Source of the DNA: Vibrio coralliirubri
Lineage (GTDB): Bacteria > Pseudomonadota > Gammaproteobacteria > Enterobacterales > Vibrionaceae
Assembly: GCF_024347375.1 (NCBI RefSeq)
Contig: NZ_AP025471.1
Coordinates: forward strand, 1,922,001 to 1,986,000
DNA: 64,000 nt
Direction of reading: 5' to 3'
This document shows positions 36,218 to 45,612 of the stretch, one piece after another. The number at the start of each line of letters is the position of its first letter. Position 1 is the stretch's first letter. Position numbers and translations under genes: made by a program. Below the pieces are notes generated by a model that was given only the letters and a program-made list of their open reading frames with translations, was not told where the DNA came from and made no database searches.

Positions 36218-36525
36218 GTAATGTCCTTCTTTGAATAAAATAAAAAGATGAGAATTATTATTATTAGAATTAGTTGGCGATTCTAACTAATGAGACTGAC
36301 AATTCAATCAGTAAAGTCTTTGATTTCGTTATATGCGATAGGTATTTGATATAGATGGTTGTTTATTGTTCGAAATGACGATGCAGGTGCATTTTTCTAT
36401 CCATCGTGCTAAGGCTACTTAATTGATTAATAGGGAAATATATTGGTTAGTGTTCGATATAAATAGAGAGGAAAATCTAGATTTTGGTACTTAAATTGTT
36501 GTGAGATTGACATCCAATGAGTGCA
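36218..36525. other. Intergenic region upstream of the chemoreceptor gene, cut by an IS
   Basis: 308 A/T-rich bases containing the chemoreceptor promoter on the minus strand, with a loose inverted repeat ATTAGTT/AACTAAT at about 36269-36291. It was joined to the pst upstream region before the IS insertion. Confidence 0.4.
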
Positions 36526-36534
36526 CCTGATAAG

Positions 36535-37588
36535 GGCTTTGTTGCGTAATTCAATGGAACTAAATCAAGAACCTACGATCTGATCAGCTACCTCCACTCT
36601 ATCTCGTAGTCCTATGCCTAAGCCTCGTTATAAAACAACCAACTGGAAGCAATACAACCGATCACTCATTAACCGTGGTTCTCTGACTTTTTGGATTGAT
36701 GAAGAAGCAATAAGCGGATGGGCGCAAAGCAAACAGAATAAGCGCGGTAGGCCGCGTCGGTTCAGTGATTTAGCTATCACGACAGCACTCATGGTCAAAC
36801 GAGTTTTTTCTATGCCATTGAGAGCGCTGCAAGGATTTATCGACTCGATATTTAGGTTAGCCCATGTACCGTTAAGTTGTCCGCATTACACCTGCATCAG
36901 TCGTAGAGCCAAGCAAGTTGAGGTTTCATTTAAGACTAAAACGAGAGGAGCGATACAGCACCTAGCCATTGATGCTACTGGCCTTAAGGTTTATGGCGAA
37001 GGTGAATGGAAAGTCAAAAAACATGGGACGGATGGCAAGCGTAGAGTCTGGCGAAAGCTGCATATTGCAGTCGATACCAACACTCATGAGATCATTGCCG
37101 CCGAGCTAAGTTTATCGACGGTTACAGATGGAGAAGTACTCCCGAACTTACTGAAACAAACACGCCGAAGTATCCTTGAGGTGTCTGGTGATGGCGCTTA
37201 CGACACGAGAGCGTGTCACGCTGCTATTAAGATTAAGGGAGCTATTGCGCTTATTCCCCCAAGAGAAGGGGCTGCCTTCTGGGAGCGTGGTCACCCTCGA
37301 AATTTCGCCGTGGGTTGCCAGAAATTATACGACTCAAATAAGTATTGGAAAGAGCGGTATGGATACCACAAACGTTCACTCTCAGAAACAGCGATGTATC
37401 GAGTTAAACAGTTGCTAGGAGGGAAACTGAGCTTAAGAAATTACAATGCCCAGGTGGGTGAAACTTACGCGATGATAAAAGCGTTGAACAAGCTTACTGG
37501 GTTAGGTATGCCTGAAACTTGTCGTATTGACTAAGAAACAAGCGAAACGGGTTGGCTCTATCTCTAAATTTAATTACGCAACAAAGCC
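36535..37588 (+). mobile_element. IS5-family (IS903-like) insertion sequence, complete, 1054 bp
   Basis: The ends are near-perfect inverted repeats of GGCTTTGTTGCGTAATT (36535-36551 and 37572-37588), with a single full-length transposase between them. Length, terminal bases and the 9-bp duplication fit the IS903 group. Confidence 0.95.
36614..37534 (+). CDS. IS5-family transposase
   Basis: 306 residues with an N-terminal DUF4372/IS5-type DNA-binding region and a DDE catalytic domain: D in HLAIDATGLKVYGEGEW, D in VSGDGAYDTRACH and E in GYHKRSLSETAMYRVKQ (the Y-2-R-3-E-6-K pattern). It is uninterrupted, so probably functional. Confidence 0.95.
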   Translation: MPKPRYKTTNWKQYNRSLINRGSLTFWIDEEAISGWAQSKQNKRGRPRRFSDLAITTALMVKRVFSMPLRALQGFIDSIFRLAHVPLSCPHYTCISRRAKQVEVSFKTKTRGAIQHLAIDATGLKVYGEGEWKVKKHGTDGKRRVWRKLHIAVDTNTHEIIAAELSLSTVTDGEVLPNLLKQTRRSILEVSGDGAYDTRACHAAIKIKGAIALIPPREGAAFWERGHPRNFAVGCQKLYDSNKYWKERYGYHKRSLSETAMYRVKQLLGGKLSLRNYNAQVGETYAMIKALNKLTGLGMPETCRID

Positions 37589-37632
37589 CCTGATAAGTGT
37601 GCGATTATCAATTCATCGTTGAGGGAAGAAAT

Positions 37633-37700
37633 TTGTCATTAATTTGCAGTTGTCATATAGGCTTCAATTAAGTGAAACACAACTGTCATATTCGGATTCT
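37633..37700 (+). promoter_or_regulatory. Probable PhoB box region of pstS
   Basis: Three copies of (T/C)TGTCAT lie at 37633, 37650 and 37683. The last two are exactly 33 bases apart, three turns of the 11-base Pho-box period, and weaker repeats sit at intermediate positions. PhoB recognises CTGTCAT direct repeats 11 bases apart. The region starts 45 bases after the IS end and about 130 bases before pstS. Confidence 0.6.
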
Positions 37701-37764
37701 AAAGTAGGCCTCGTTCAAGTAAAACACAACATTACGGCAATAACGCCACTAAAGGAAATTTGTG

Positions 37765-38586
37765 ATGAAAAAGACAGTTATCGGTGCAATCGCACTACTA
37801 GGCGCTCTAACAGTGAATACAGCTTCAGCTAAAGAAACTATCTCTGTAGTTGGCTCTAACAGTGCTTCTCCACTGGTTGAAGTTTTTGCAGAAACCTACA
37901 TGAATAAAGGCGAACCAGTGTTCATCGAAATTCAAGCACCAGGTTCTTCTGCAGGCATCAAAGCAGCAAAAAATGGAAGTGCTGACCTTGGTATCTCTTC
38001 TCGTGACCTAAAAGAAGAAGAAAAATCAGCTGACCTGAAAGAGCTAGTTATCGCTCGTGACGGTATCGCAGTTGTTGTTAACCCGAACAACGAAGTATCA
38101 GCTCTTACTGCTGAGCAAATCACTTCAATCTACAAAGGCGACATCACTAACTGGAAAGATGTTGGCGGCGCTGACAAACCAATCGTAGCAATCACTCGTG
38201 ATACAGCATCTGGTACACGTGGTGCATTCGAAGACATCATGAAGCTTAAGAAGACGATTGGCGATAAGAAAGTATCGGCTATCTCTCAACGTGCACAAGT
38301 TGCAAACGGTAATGGCGCACTTAAAGTTTCTGTAGCAAGCAACCCATACGCAATCGGCTTTATCTCTCTAGGTACAGTTGACGAATCTGTTCAAGCTCTA
38401 ACTATCGACGGCGCAGAAGCGACTGTAGACAACGTTAAGAACGGTTCTTACAAAGTTGCTCGTCCATTCCTAGTTCTTTACAAAGCAGGCGCTCCAACAG
38501 CTGAAACTCAACAATTCCTAGACTGGATGGTTGCAGACGAAGCTCAAGCTATCGCTGGTAAGAAAGGCTACATCACAGTTAACTAA
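37765..38586 (+). CDS. pstS: PstS, periplasmic phosphate-binding protein
   Basis: 273 residues from the ATG at 37765 (AAAGGA before it; a GTG one codon earlier is also in frame). A signal peptide ends at ASA. Phosphate-site patterns are visible: GSNSASPLVEVF, SGTRGAFEDI and the S-S-R-D segment GISSRDLKEEE. It captures phosphate for PstCAB. The size is that of the smaller PstS type common on vibrio chromosome II. It is followed by a stem-loop before pstC. Confidence 0.95.
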   Translation: MKKTVIGAIALLGALTVNTASAKETISVVGSNSASPLVEVFAETYMNKGEPVFIEIQAPGSSAGIKAAKNGSADLGISSRDLKEEEKSADLKELVIARDGIAVVVNPNNEVSALTAEQITSIYKGDITNWKDVGGADKPIVAITRDTASGTRGAFEDIMKLKKTIGDKKVSAISQRAQVANGNGALKVSVASNPYAIGFISLGTVDESVQALTIDGAEATVDNVKNGSYKVARPFLVLYKAGAPTAETQQFLDWMVADEAQAIAGKKGYITVN

Positions 38587-38612
38587 TTTTAACTGACTCA
38601 ATCTTAATTATT

Positions 38613-38645
38613 GCTCAGCCTACTTTAGGCTGAGCCTTTTCTTTC
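38613..38645 (+). terminator. Stem-loop/attenuator between pstS and pstC
   Basis: GCTCAGCC/GGCTGAGC with a 7-base loop followed by CTTTTCTTT. Partial termination here would give more PstS than membrane subunits, as is usual for binding-protein operons. Confidence 0.8.
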
Positions 38646-38697
38646 AACTTTGGTTATTTCGAGCTCTTATTGAGCCACAAAGTTTGAGATTTTATAT

Positions 38698-39627
38698 ATG
38701 ACCATCGCAAATAGTGAAAAGCTTATGAATACTGAAGCGACTCAAATCAACAAGCCAAGTCTACGTGCTAAGAAGCGCATCGACTGGAGAGAAAGAATCT
38801 TCCACGGCTTGTTCTTATCGAGTGCTGTAATCGGCATCGTATCACTAGCCGTTATCGCTTACTTTATCGTTGCAGAGAGTATCCCTGCATTCCAAGAGGC
38901 TGGTGTTTCTGGCATCGTTCTGGGTGTTGACTGGTTACCTCCAGCTCTATTCGGTGTTGCAACTATGATTGTTGCATCGATTGTTTCGACACTTGGAGCT
39001 GTAGTTGTTGGTGTGCCGGTAGGTGTATTAACCGCTATTTTTATTGCTGAGATTGCTCCAAAGCGTCTTGCAGATATTATTCGACCAGCAGTTGAGCTTC
39101 TAGCGGGTATCCCGTCGGTAGTTTACGGCTTCTTCGGTCTGGTAATTATCGTTCCAATGATTCAGAACATTTTCCAAGTACCAGCAGGTAACACTATCCT
39201 GGCGGGTATTATTGTTCTGGGTATCATGATTCTTCCTACCGTTATCACGGTTTCTGAAACTTCGATTCGTGCTGTACCTCGTACATACAAAGAAGGTTCA
39301 CTTGCACTGGGTGCTTCGAAAATCTACACGATTTTTAAGCTACTCGTTCCTGCTGCACGTTCAGGCATTATGACTGGTGTGATTTTGGGTATCGGTCGCG
39401 CACTTGGCGAAACGATGGCTATCATCATGGTTATGGGTAACGCGCCAGCAATGCCAGAAGGCATTTTGGACTCTGCTCGTACGCTAACAGCAAACATTGC
39501 AATTGAAATGTCTTACGCAAGTGGCGTTCACGCTAACGCACTGTACGCAACAGGTGTTGTACTTCTAGTGTTCATCATGATGTTAAATGGTGCTCTACTT
39601 TATCTTAACCGTGAAAAAGCGAAGTAG
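38698..39627 (+). CDS. pstC: PstC, phosphate ABC transporter permease
   Basis: 309 residues with six membrane helices and the inner-membrane coupling loop of this class (ALGASKIYTIFKLLVPAARS). An alternative start is MNTEATQ ten codons on. It pairs with PstA to form the channel; the two are 15 bases apart. Confidence 0.95.
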   Translation: MTIANSEKLMNTEATQINKPSLRAKKRIDWRERIFHGLFLSSAVIGIVSLAVIAYFIVAESIPAFQEAGVSGIVLGVDWLPPALFGVATMIVASIVSTLGAVVVGVPVGVLTAIFIAEIAPKRLADIIRPAVELLAGIPSVVYGFFGLVIIVPMIQNIFQVPAGNTILAGIIVLGIMILPTVITVSETSIRAVPRTYKEGSLALGASKIYTIFKLLVPAARSGIMTGVILGIGRALGETMAIIMVMGNAPAMPEGILDSARTLTANIAIEMSYASGVHANALYATGVVLLVFIMMLNGALLYLNREKAK

Positions 39628-39642
39628 GCGAGGATAAGTAAT

Positions 39643-40506
39643 ATGGATCGCGTAAAACTAAAACAAGCACGTCAAACCAAAGATAACATCCTAAAAGGTT
39701 TTATCTGGGCAGCTGCAGCTGTAACCGTTGGTTTCTTATTCTGGATTATTTGGTACATCCTATCGAACGGTCTGCAATACGTAGATTGGAACTTCATCAC
39801 TGACGATTACACTCGTACTGGTGAAGAGCGTGGTATTTTCCCAATGATCATTGCCACGATCTACATGGTAATTGCATCGATTGCGGTAGCCGCGCCACTA
39901 GGCATCATGACGGCGATATACCTAACTGAATATGCGAAAGTAGGTAGCCGGTTGGTGAAAGTTATTCGATTCTGTACTGAGTCGTTAGCTGGTATCCCAT
40001 CGATCATCTTTGGTCTGTTCGGTATGACCTTCTTTGTTTCGATTCTTGGTCTTGGCTTCTCGATTCTGTCGGGTGCACTAACGCTAAGTATCCTGATTCT
40101 TCCTGTAATCATTCGTACTACAGAAGAAGCATTGATGGCAGTGCCACAAACTTACCGTGAAGGCTCATATGGCCTTGGCGCTTCAAAAATCTACACTATC
40201 TGGCGTTTGATCTTACCAAGCGCAATGCCAGGTATCTTAACTTCGGTCATTCTTAGTATTGGTCGTGTAATTGGCGAATCAGCACCTGTATTTTTAACAG
40301 CAGGTATGGTGGCACGTGTTCCTGAGTCGGTATTCGATTCTGGCCGTACATTAACGGTTCACCTATATAAGCTGACAACAGAGCTATTTACTATCGATGA
40401 GTGGAACCAAGCCTACGGCACGGCGACAGTCCTAATCGTATTGGTTCTCTTGATCAACATGGTTACAAAACTGATTGCGAGACGCTTCAACACGGCAACT
40501 TACTAA
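39643..40506 (+). CDS. pstA: PstA, phosphate ABC transporter permease
   Basis: 287 residues, six membrane helices, coupling loop YGLGASKIYTIWRLILPSAMP nearly the same as in PstC. Between pstC and pstB in the same direction. Confidence 0.95.
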   Translation: MDRVKLKQARQTKDNILKGFIWAAAAVTVGFLFWIIWYILSNGLQYVDWNFITDDYTRTGEERGIFPMIIATIYMVIASIAVAAPLGIMTAIYLTEYAKVGSRLVKVIRFCTESLAGIPSIIFGLFGMTFFVSILGLGFSILSGALTLSILILPVIIRTTEEALMAVPQTYREGSYGLGASKIYTIWRLILPSAMPGILTSVILSIGRVIGESAPVFLTAGMVARVPESVFDSGRTLTVHLYKLTTELFTIDEWNQAYGTATVLIVLVLLINMVTKLIARRFNTATY

Positions 40507-40596
40507 GCTCATTAGCTGGCTCATCAATAAAGAGAGCCCCCGTGATAAAGAAAGCATCAAGTTAGACACGAATTTAAGAATTTAGAGATTACGAAC

Positions 40597-41346
40597 ATGA
40601 ACAAATTTGATATTGAGAACCTAGATCTGTTTTACGGCGACAACCAAGCGCTTAAATCTATCAACCTGCCAATTCCAACTCGTCAGGTTACGGCACTGAT
40701 TGGCCCATCAGGTTGTGGTAAGTCAACGCTACTACGTTGCTTGAACCGCATGAATGACCTAATTGAAGGCGTTACTATTAAAGGTAAGCTGGATATGGAT
40801 GGTACAAACATCTACGGCAATATTGATGTGGCTGACCTACGTATTCGTGTAGGCATGGTATTCCAAAAGCCAAACCCATTCCCAATGAGCATCTACGAGA
40901 ACGTGGCTTACGGCTTGCGTGCTCAAGGCATCAAAGACAAGAAGCACATTGATGAAGTAGTAGAAAGCTCACTGCGCAGTGCAGCACTTTGGGACGAAGT
41001 AAAAGATCGTCTTAAAGCACACGCATTTGGCTTGTCTGGTGGTCAGCAACAACGTCTATGTATCGCTCGTACAATTGCAATGGAACCGGATGTAATCCTG
41101 ATGGATGAACCGACATCGGCTCTTGACCCAATCGCGACGCACAAGATTGAAGAATTGATGGAAGACCTGAAGAAAGACTTCACTATCGTTATCGTAACGC
41201 ACTCAATGCAGCAAGCGCGTCGTATTTCAGACCGTACTGCTTTCTTCCTAATGGGAGAGCTTGTAGAGCACAACGAAACGAGTGTTATCTTCAGCGAACC
41301 AAAAGATGATCGTACTAAAGGTTACGTAAACGGTGACTTTGGTTAA
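40597..41346 (+). CDS. pstB: PstB, phosphate ABC transporter ATPase
   Basis: 249 residues with Walker [10 protein letters not shown] (about 32-40), signature LSGGQQQR, Walker [13 protein letters not shown] and switch His in VTHSM. It energises PstCA. No phoU follows, unlike the enteric pst operon; a terminator closes the unit. Confidence 0.97.
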   Translation: MNKFDIENLDLFYGDNQALKSINLPIPTRQVTALIGPSGCGKSTLLRCLNRMNDLIEGVTIKGKLDMDGTNIYGNIDVADLRIRVGMVFQKPNPFPMSIYENVAYGLRAQGIKDKKHIDEVVESSLRSAALWDEVKDRLKAHAFGLSGGQQQRLCIARTIAMEPDVILMDEPTSALDPIATHKIEELMEDLKKDFTIVIVTHSMQQARRISDRTAFFLMGELVEHNETSVIFSEPKDDRTKGYVNGDFG

Positions 41347-41682
41347 TTGATTATTTAAGTGCTGTGTTTGGCCTTTTAGCAAAACCAGTGCGCTAACTGA
41401 TACGCAGGTTAGATAATCGAATAGATCGACAGAATTATCACTATAACTATAAGCGATGGAAGTTTTGCCCCACTTTATGTGGGGCTTTTTTATGCATCTA
41501 AAAAAGCCCCAATGTCGATGAAATTTTGGGCAGGAAATCCCATTTTTGTAGTCCTTCTCATGCTTGTGATAATGTAAAAAGTGAAATTGCGACCCGCTTA
41601 ACATCTCATTTTTAGTTACATTGATTGCATATCAAGGCTTCTGTATTTTTGCTGTATTCTCAATAGCCAATGGACGGAAGCT
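41347..41682. other. Intergenic region between pstB and the GAF-GGDEF gene
   Basis: 336 bases with the pstB terminator at 41467-41491 and then about 190 bases with the promoter of the GGDEF gene. No further gene seen. Confidence 0.5.
41467..41491 (+). terminator. Intrinsic terminator of the pst operon
   Basis: GCCCCAC/GTGGGGC, 5-base loop, followed by six T. Confidence 0.93.
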
Positions 41683-43827
41683 GTGCCTGTAAAAGCCTTT
41701 GCAAAACAAATATCTGCTACGCGCGATCACCGTTTATTGGCAGAGTCTCTTTTTGAGTACTTAGCTAAAATACTTGCTCCAAAAGGGATAGGGATATTTG
41801 CTGAGCCGATACCGGAAAGCGATTCGTTGCCGTTGTTTTGTTACGGTGAGTTAACCCCTCTTGAGAATTACCCCTCTACATTTTGGCCTTGGGTTTCACA
41901 GTTCGATACCGCAGACGGTGTTTTACCTATGGCAATCAATACTTGTAACTGGGATCACATAAAAGTGCTCGGTGGGGAGTCGTTCATCATGATGCTCGAC
42001 AATGCGCCTGCCTGTAGAACTTATTTAATTGTTCAAAATTGCGATGTCGAAAAGATCAATCAAACCTTTGACCAAGATCTAGATGTTCTTCAACTTGCCG
42101 CCGCTCGCTGGCAGTGTATTCGTGCTGAGAAGAACGCGGCACTTGAGATCAAACACAGAGATACGCGTGAAGCTCAATACCTTGATGAGATTAAGCTTCG
42201 TGAATTGTTTGTAGAGAATATGAAGTTGGTTCATCAGGTCGCGTTAGAGCTCTCGAACCCCGAAACTTTAGATGCACTCTATAAAGCATCAGTAGAAGCC
42301 GTACGCGATCGCCTAGGCTTTGATCGTGCGATCTTCATGTTGCTTGATATGAAAAAGCGTTGCTTTAGTGGTACTTACGGCACGGATGAAACGGGTAAAA
42401 CCAACAGTGAACATCATACTCAATATGATTTACACCAGCTTGAGGCCGAATACATTGAGGCGCTGTCTGACAACCACACCAACTTAGTCATTATTGAACA
42501 AGCGCCACTCTACACCGAAGGCAAGGTGGTGGGGCAGGGTTGGAATGGGATGCTTATCTTGCGTGAAGGGGATAAACCGGTCGGCTGGATTGCGATGGAT
42601 AACTACATCCACCGTTCACCCATTACCAATTATCAAAAGCAGATGCTTGAGTCCTTCGGCTCGCTGCTCTCTCAGATATACATTCGTAAACGCCAAGAAC
42701 AGAACATACGCATGCTGCACTCGAGCATGGTTGAGTTGTCTCGCTGCGACAGTGTTAGTGAGGTGTGTAAGTCTGCGGTTAGCTTTGCTATTCAACACTT
42801 AGGCATCGACCGATTGGCGGTTTTCCTGACGGATAAGAATTGCAGCTACATGCAAGGTACATGGGGTACGGATATAAACGGCGATATTGTCGACGAGTCC
42901 TACTATCGTTCAGAGCTGGTGGAGCGCAACATTGTTTCAGCGGCTCGCGCTTGTCCCAATCAAGTCGCCTTTGAAGAATCAGTACCTATCTATCATGACT
43001 TTAATATTGTTGGGGTAGGTTGGACGGCCATGACCATGCTCACCACCAATACGGGTGAGCCGATTGCGTTTATTGCCGCCGATAACTTGTTAACACGCAG
43101 CCCTTTAACTTCCCAGCTTCGCGAAGTGATTCGTATCTTCGCCTCTAGCCTTGCTGAGGTGCTGCAAAGAACCATGGCACAAGAGGAGCTTAAAAAGCTC
43201 AATGAAACGCTTGAGCAAGAGGTCAGTAAGCGCACTCAAGAGCTTGAAAGAGCCAATGAACAGTTGGATATCATTTCTAAATTAGACCCGCTGACGCGCC
43301 TTGGAAATCGTCGTATGCTGTCGCAGGTGTTAGAAGATCTAAATTGTGACGATCAAGGGGCGTTTGCCACACAACATGAAGTCACATTTGGACTGATCCT
43401 TGTCGATCTCGATCACTTTGGCTTGTACAACAGTGTTTATGGCCATACCGAAGGTGACGCTGCTTTACGCTCGATAGGTAAGATACTGAATAACCATGTT
43501 TATAGTGAACAAGAGACCTTCTGTCGTATTGGGGGAGAGGAGTTTATGTTGTTGATGATCGACACCCATCACTCTGAAACCAAGCGGCGTGCAGAGTCGA
43601 TCAGAAAATGCATTGAAGAGGCGAAGATCCTCCATTGTGAAAGCAGTACCAGCCAGTATTTAACTGCGTCTGTCGGGTATGCCTCGATAACTTCTGATCA
43701 GCACCAGTTTGACTTCGACCTACTGTATGGCAAGGCGGATAAAGCCTTGTATCAAGCCAAAGACTCTGGGAGAAATCGAATCGTTTCTGCGTTGAAACGT
43801 AAAAAGGTCTCAGTTTCAATTTCTTAG
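41683..43827 (+). CDS. GAF-GAF-GGDEF diguanylate cyclase (CdgA-like)
   Basis: 714 residues from a GTG. An N-terminal region of unknown fold (to about 150) is followed by two GAF-type domains of similar layout (about 175-340 and 350-500; both contain a G-T-(Y/W)-G-T-D segment and an R-(S/H)-P end), a coiled coil (about 500-530), then GGDEF with LDPLTRLGNRRML and active site RIGGEEFMLLM (about 616). No RxxD inhibitory site is seen. It should make cyclic di-GMP under control of ligands bound by the GAF domains. A GGDEF gene after pst is also found on V. cholerae chromosome II. Confidence 0.92.
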   Translation: MPVKAFAKQISATRDHRLLAESLFEYLAKILAPKGIGIFAEPIPESDSLPLFCYGELTPLENYPSTFWPWVSQFDTADGVLPMAINTCNWDHIKVLGGESFIMMLDNAPACRTYLIVQNCDVEKINQTFDQDLDVLQLAAARWQCIRAEKNAALEIKHRDTREAQYLDEIKLRELFVENMKLVHQVALELSNPETLDALYKASVEAVRDRLGFDRAIFMLLDMKKRCFSGTYGTDETGKTNSEHHTQYDLHQLEAEYIEALSDNHTNLVIIEQAPLYTEGKVVGQGWNGMLILREGDKPVGWIAMDNYIHRSPITNYQKQMLESFGSLLSQIYIRKRQEQNIRMLHSSMVELSRCDSVSEVCKSAVSFAIQHLGIDRLAVFLTDKNCSYMQGTWGTDINGDIVDESYYRSELVERNIVSAARACPNQVAFEESVPIYHDFNIVGVGWTAMTMLTTNTGEPIAFIAADNLLTRSPLTSQLREVIRIFASSLAEVLQRTMAQEELKKLNETLEQEVSKRTQELERANEQLDIISKLDPLTRLGNRRMLSQVLEDLNCDDQGAFATQHEVTFGLILVDLDHFGLYNSVYGHTEGDAALRSIGKILNNHVYSEQETFCRIGGEEFMLLMIDTHHSETKRRAESIRKCIEEAKILHCESSTSQYLTASVGYASITSDQHQFDFDLLYGKADKALYQAKDSGRNRIVSALKRKKVSVSIS

Positions 43828-43861
43828 TGCGGTATCTGTCTCTTCTTAGCGTAAAACGAAT

Positions 43862-43905
43862 GAAGCCGTGATGATCCCAATGTGGTCATCACGGCTTCAT
43901 TTTTC
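43862..43905. terminator. Bidirectional terminator between the GGDEF gene and batD
   Basis: A perfect 13-bp stem GAAGCCGTGATGA/TCATCACGGCTTC, followed by ATTTTTCT on the plus strand, between convergent genes. Confidence 0.92.
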
Positions 43906-43930
43906 TACCAGTTATAGTTTTTCTGGTTAA

Positions 43931-45610
43931 TTAAAGTGTTTCTAGTGAGCTTTTACGCGTTTTGCTTGGGACTCGCTTTGGTTTTTTAACTGCTTTGACT
44001 GCCTCAGAAGGATCCCATGACTGACTTGGTGAATCAGCTTCAGCATAGAGGCTCTGATTGAGCTTGGTTAGCTCAGTTTCAATCACTTCTATTGTCTCGT
44101 CACTCAAGTCTGGGTTTTCAGCTTGCCACTGTTCAAACAAGGTTCTGGTCATCACGCCATCTTTCGCTTTCAGCGCTTCAATAAGCGCTTCTGCTATATC
44201 TGATTGACGTTCAACTATGCGTGTTGGTTTTGTCGTGACACCACGTCGTGACCAGAAATAGAAAGCCATCGCTGAGCTGATTAACCATAAAACAGCAAAC
44301 AGAGCGGTGAGATAAGGCCAGATCCCAGGGCTATCCACAGTAACAACCGTCGGACTTGCTTGTTGGGCGGGCGTAGCAGTCACTGGTGGAGTGCTTGACG
44401 CTGCGCGATCACTTGCTTTTACCGCTAACTCTAGCCCCTGCGCTTTGCTGGTTTGTTCTGATTGCAAATCGGTGTTAAACCAAGCTTGAGACACATCAGG
44501 AAGCGAGATATGTCCAGCCTCTTTCGGAATCAATACTTGCTTGTAAACAACGACAGCATCACCTGACTGAGTTGTGCCAAATTGCGGCTTCTCTTCATAA
44601 ACACGTACCGATTTAGGGTAGGTGATATTCAGTTTTGGCAGCTGGTGTTGCGTTAAGTTGCTAGCCGTCATCGTGATGGTACGAGTTAACGAATCACCCG
44701 CTTCCATTTCAATGGTTGGGTTACCGCCTTCTAAACCATTACTATTTCCCAGTTGATTGCCTTGGCTATCTGACCATTGTTGAATCAGTTTGAAGTTTGA
44801 TGTTGGTAACCACTCACCTTGGTAGCCTTTTGGCACCTCTTTGACGGTGACATCTAAGGTTTCAACGGGCGTGTCGAGTTGGAACAGACGCGTTGTACTG
44901 GAGTTGTTGGTTGAATAAACAACGGCTCCAGTCAGCTTCGGCCCGTTCAGCTTAAACTGTCCGGCCTTTTGTGAAGAGATACGGAAAGATTGTTGAACTA
45001 CCGTCACCTCTTGTCCATTGAGAACATCTTGAAATTGCTTGGACTCACCAATAGGTTCCACATCTAAGCCCGGCGAGCTCGGTGGCGCAATTTTAGGATC
45101 TTGCAGCCTTCTAGGGTCAGCTTTGATGATGAGTTTTACATCAAGCTCGGCCACTTCTTGTGGGTACAGCGAGTTCTTGCTGAGATTAAGTTGAAACTCT
45201 GCCATGTCATGTTGAGTGGGCGCAGCTTTATTAACGGCAACATTGATGGTGATTGGCTTGGTTTTCGCCCCTTCAATATCGAAACTAGGTATTTGTATCT
45301 TTCCCAAACGCAGTGGAGCAAGGCTGATGTTCCATTCACTTGACACCGAACGGCTGCCATTGACGATTCGCATCGACGACCCAAAGCTTGGTGTGCCGAC
45401 ATAGAAATCCTGCTGGAGCGCCGTTAGATCTAGAGCATCAGAAGAGACCTTTTCATCGGTTGCGACTCTAAGAAGGAATACTTCATCTTTGGTGACGCTG
45501 TTATGTGAAACACTTGCCACGGCGTTTGCAGCCAAGGCTGAGAAGGACGAGAAAGCTCCCAACAACAATGTTAGGAGGACGGATAAAAATGGCTTGTTTA
45601 GAAATCGCAT
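43931..45610 (-). CDS. batD: BatD (aerotolerance operon), membrane-anchored Ig-like protein
   Basis: 559 residues from the ATG at 45610 (a GTG at 45619 is also in frame). Signal peptide, then repeated beta-sandwich-like regions (about 25-400), a Pro/Thr linker, one membrane segment (about 430-450) and a cytoplasmic tail. BatD proteins are periplasm-facing partners of the MoxR-Bat complex. The gene starts two bases after the stop of the BatB/C fusion. Confidence 0.9.
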   Translation of the reverse strand: MRFLNKPFLSVLLTLLLGAFSSFSALAANAVASVSHNSVTKDEVFLLRVATDEKVSSDALDLTALQQDFYVGTPSFGSSMRIVNGSRSVSSEWNISLAPLRLGKIQIPSFDIEGAKTKPITINVAVNKAAPTQHDMAEFQLNLSKNSLYPQEVAELDVKLIIKADPRRLQDPKIAPPSSPGLDVEPIGESKQFQDVLNGQEVTVVQQSFRISSQKAGQFKLNGPKLTGAVVYSTNNSSTTRLFQLDTPVETLDVTVKEVPKGYQGEWLPTSNFKLIQQWSDSQGNQLGNSNGLEGGNPTIEMEAGDSLTRTITMTASNLTQHQLPKLNITYPKSVRVYEEKPQFGTTQSGDAVVVYKQVLIPKEAGHISLPDVSQAWFNTDLQSEQTSKAQGLELAVKASDRAASSTPPVTATPAQQASPTVVTVDSPGIWPYLTALFAVLWLISSAMAFYFWSRRGVTTKPTRIVERQSDIAEALIEALKAKDGVMTRTLFEQWQAENPDLSDETIEVIETELTKLNQSLYAEADSPSQSWDPSEAVKAVKKPKRVPSKTRKSSLETL

Positions 45611-45612
45611 GG

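Larger units (their letters stand above)
36526..37597. repeat. 9-bp target duplication of the IS5-family insertion
   Basis: CCTGATAAG occurs at 36526-36534 and again at 37589-37597, directly abutting both ends of the element. Nine bases is the length made by IS903-type elements. A perfect pair implies a recent insertion. Confidence 0.92.
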
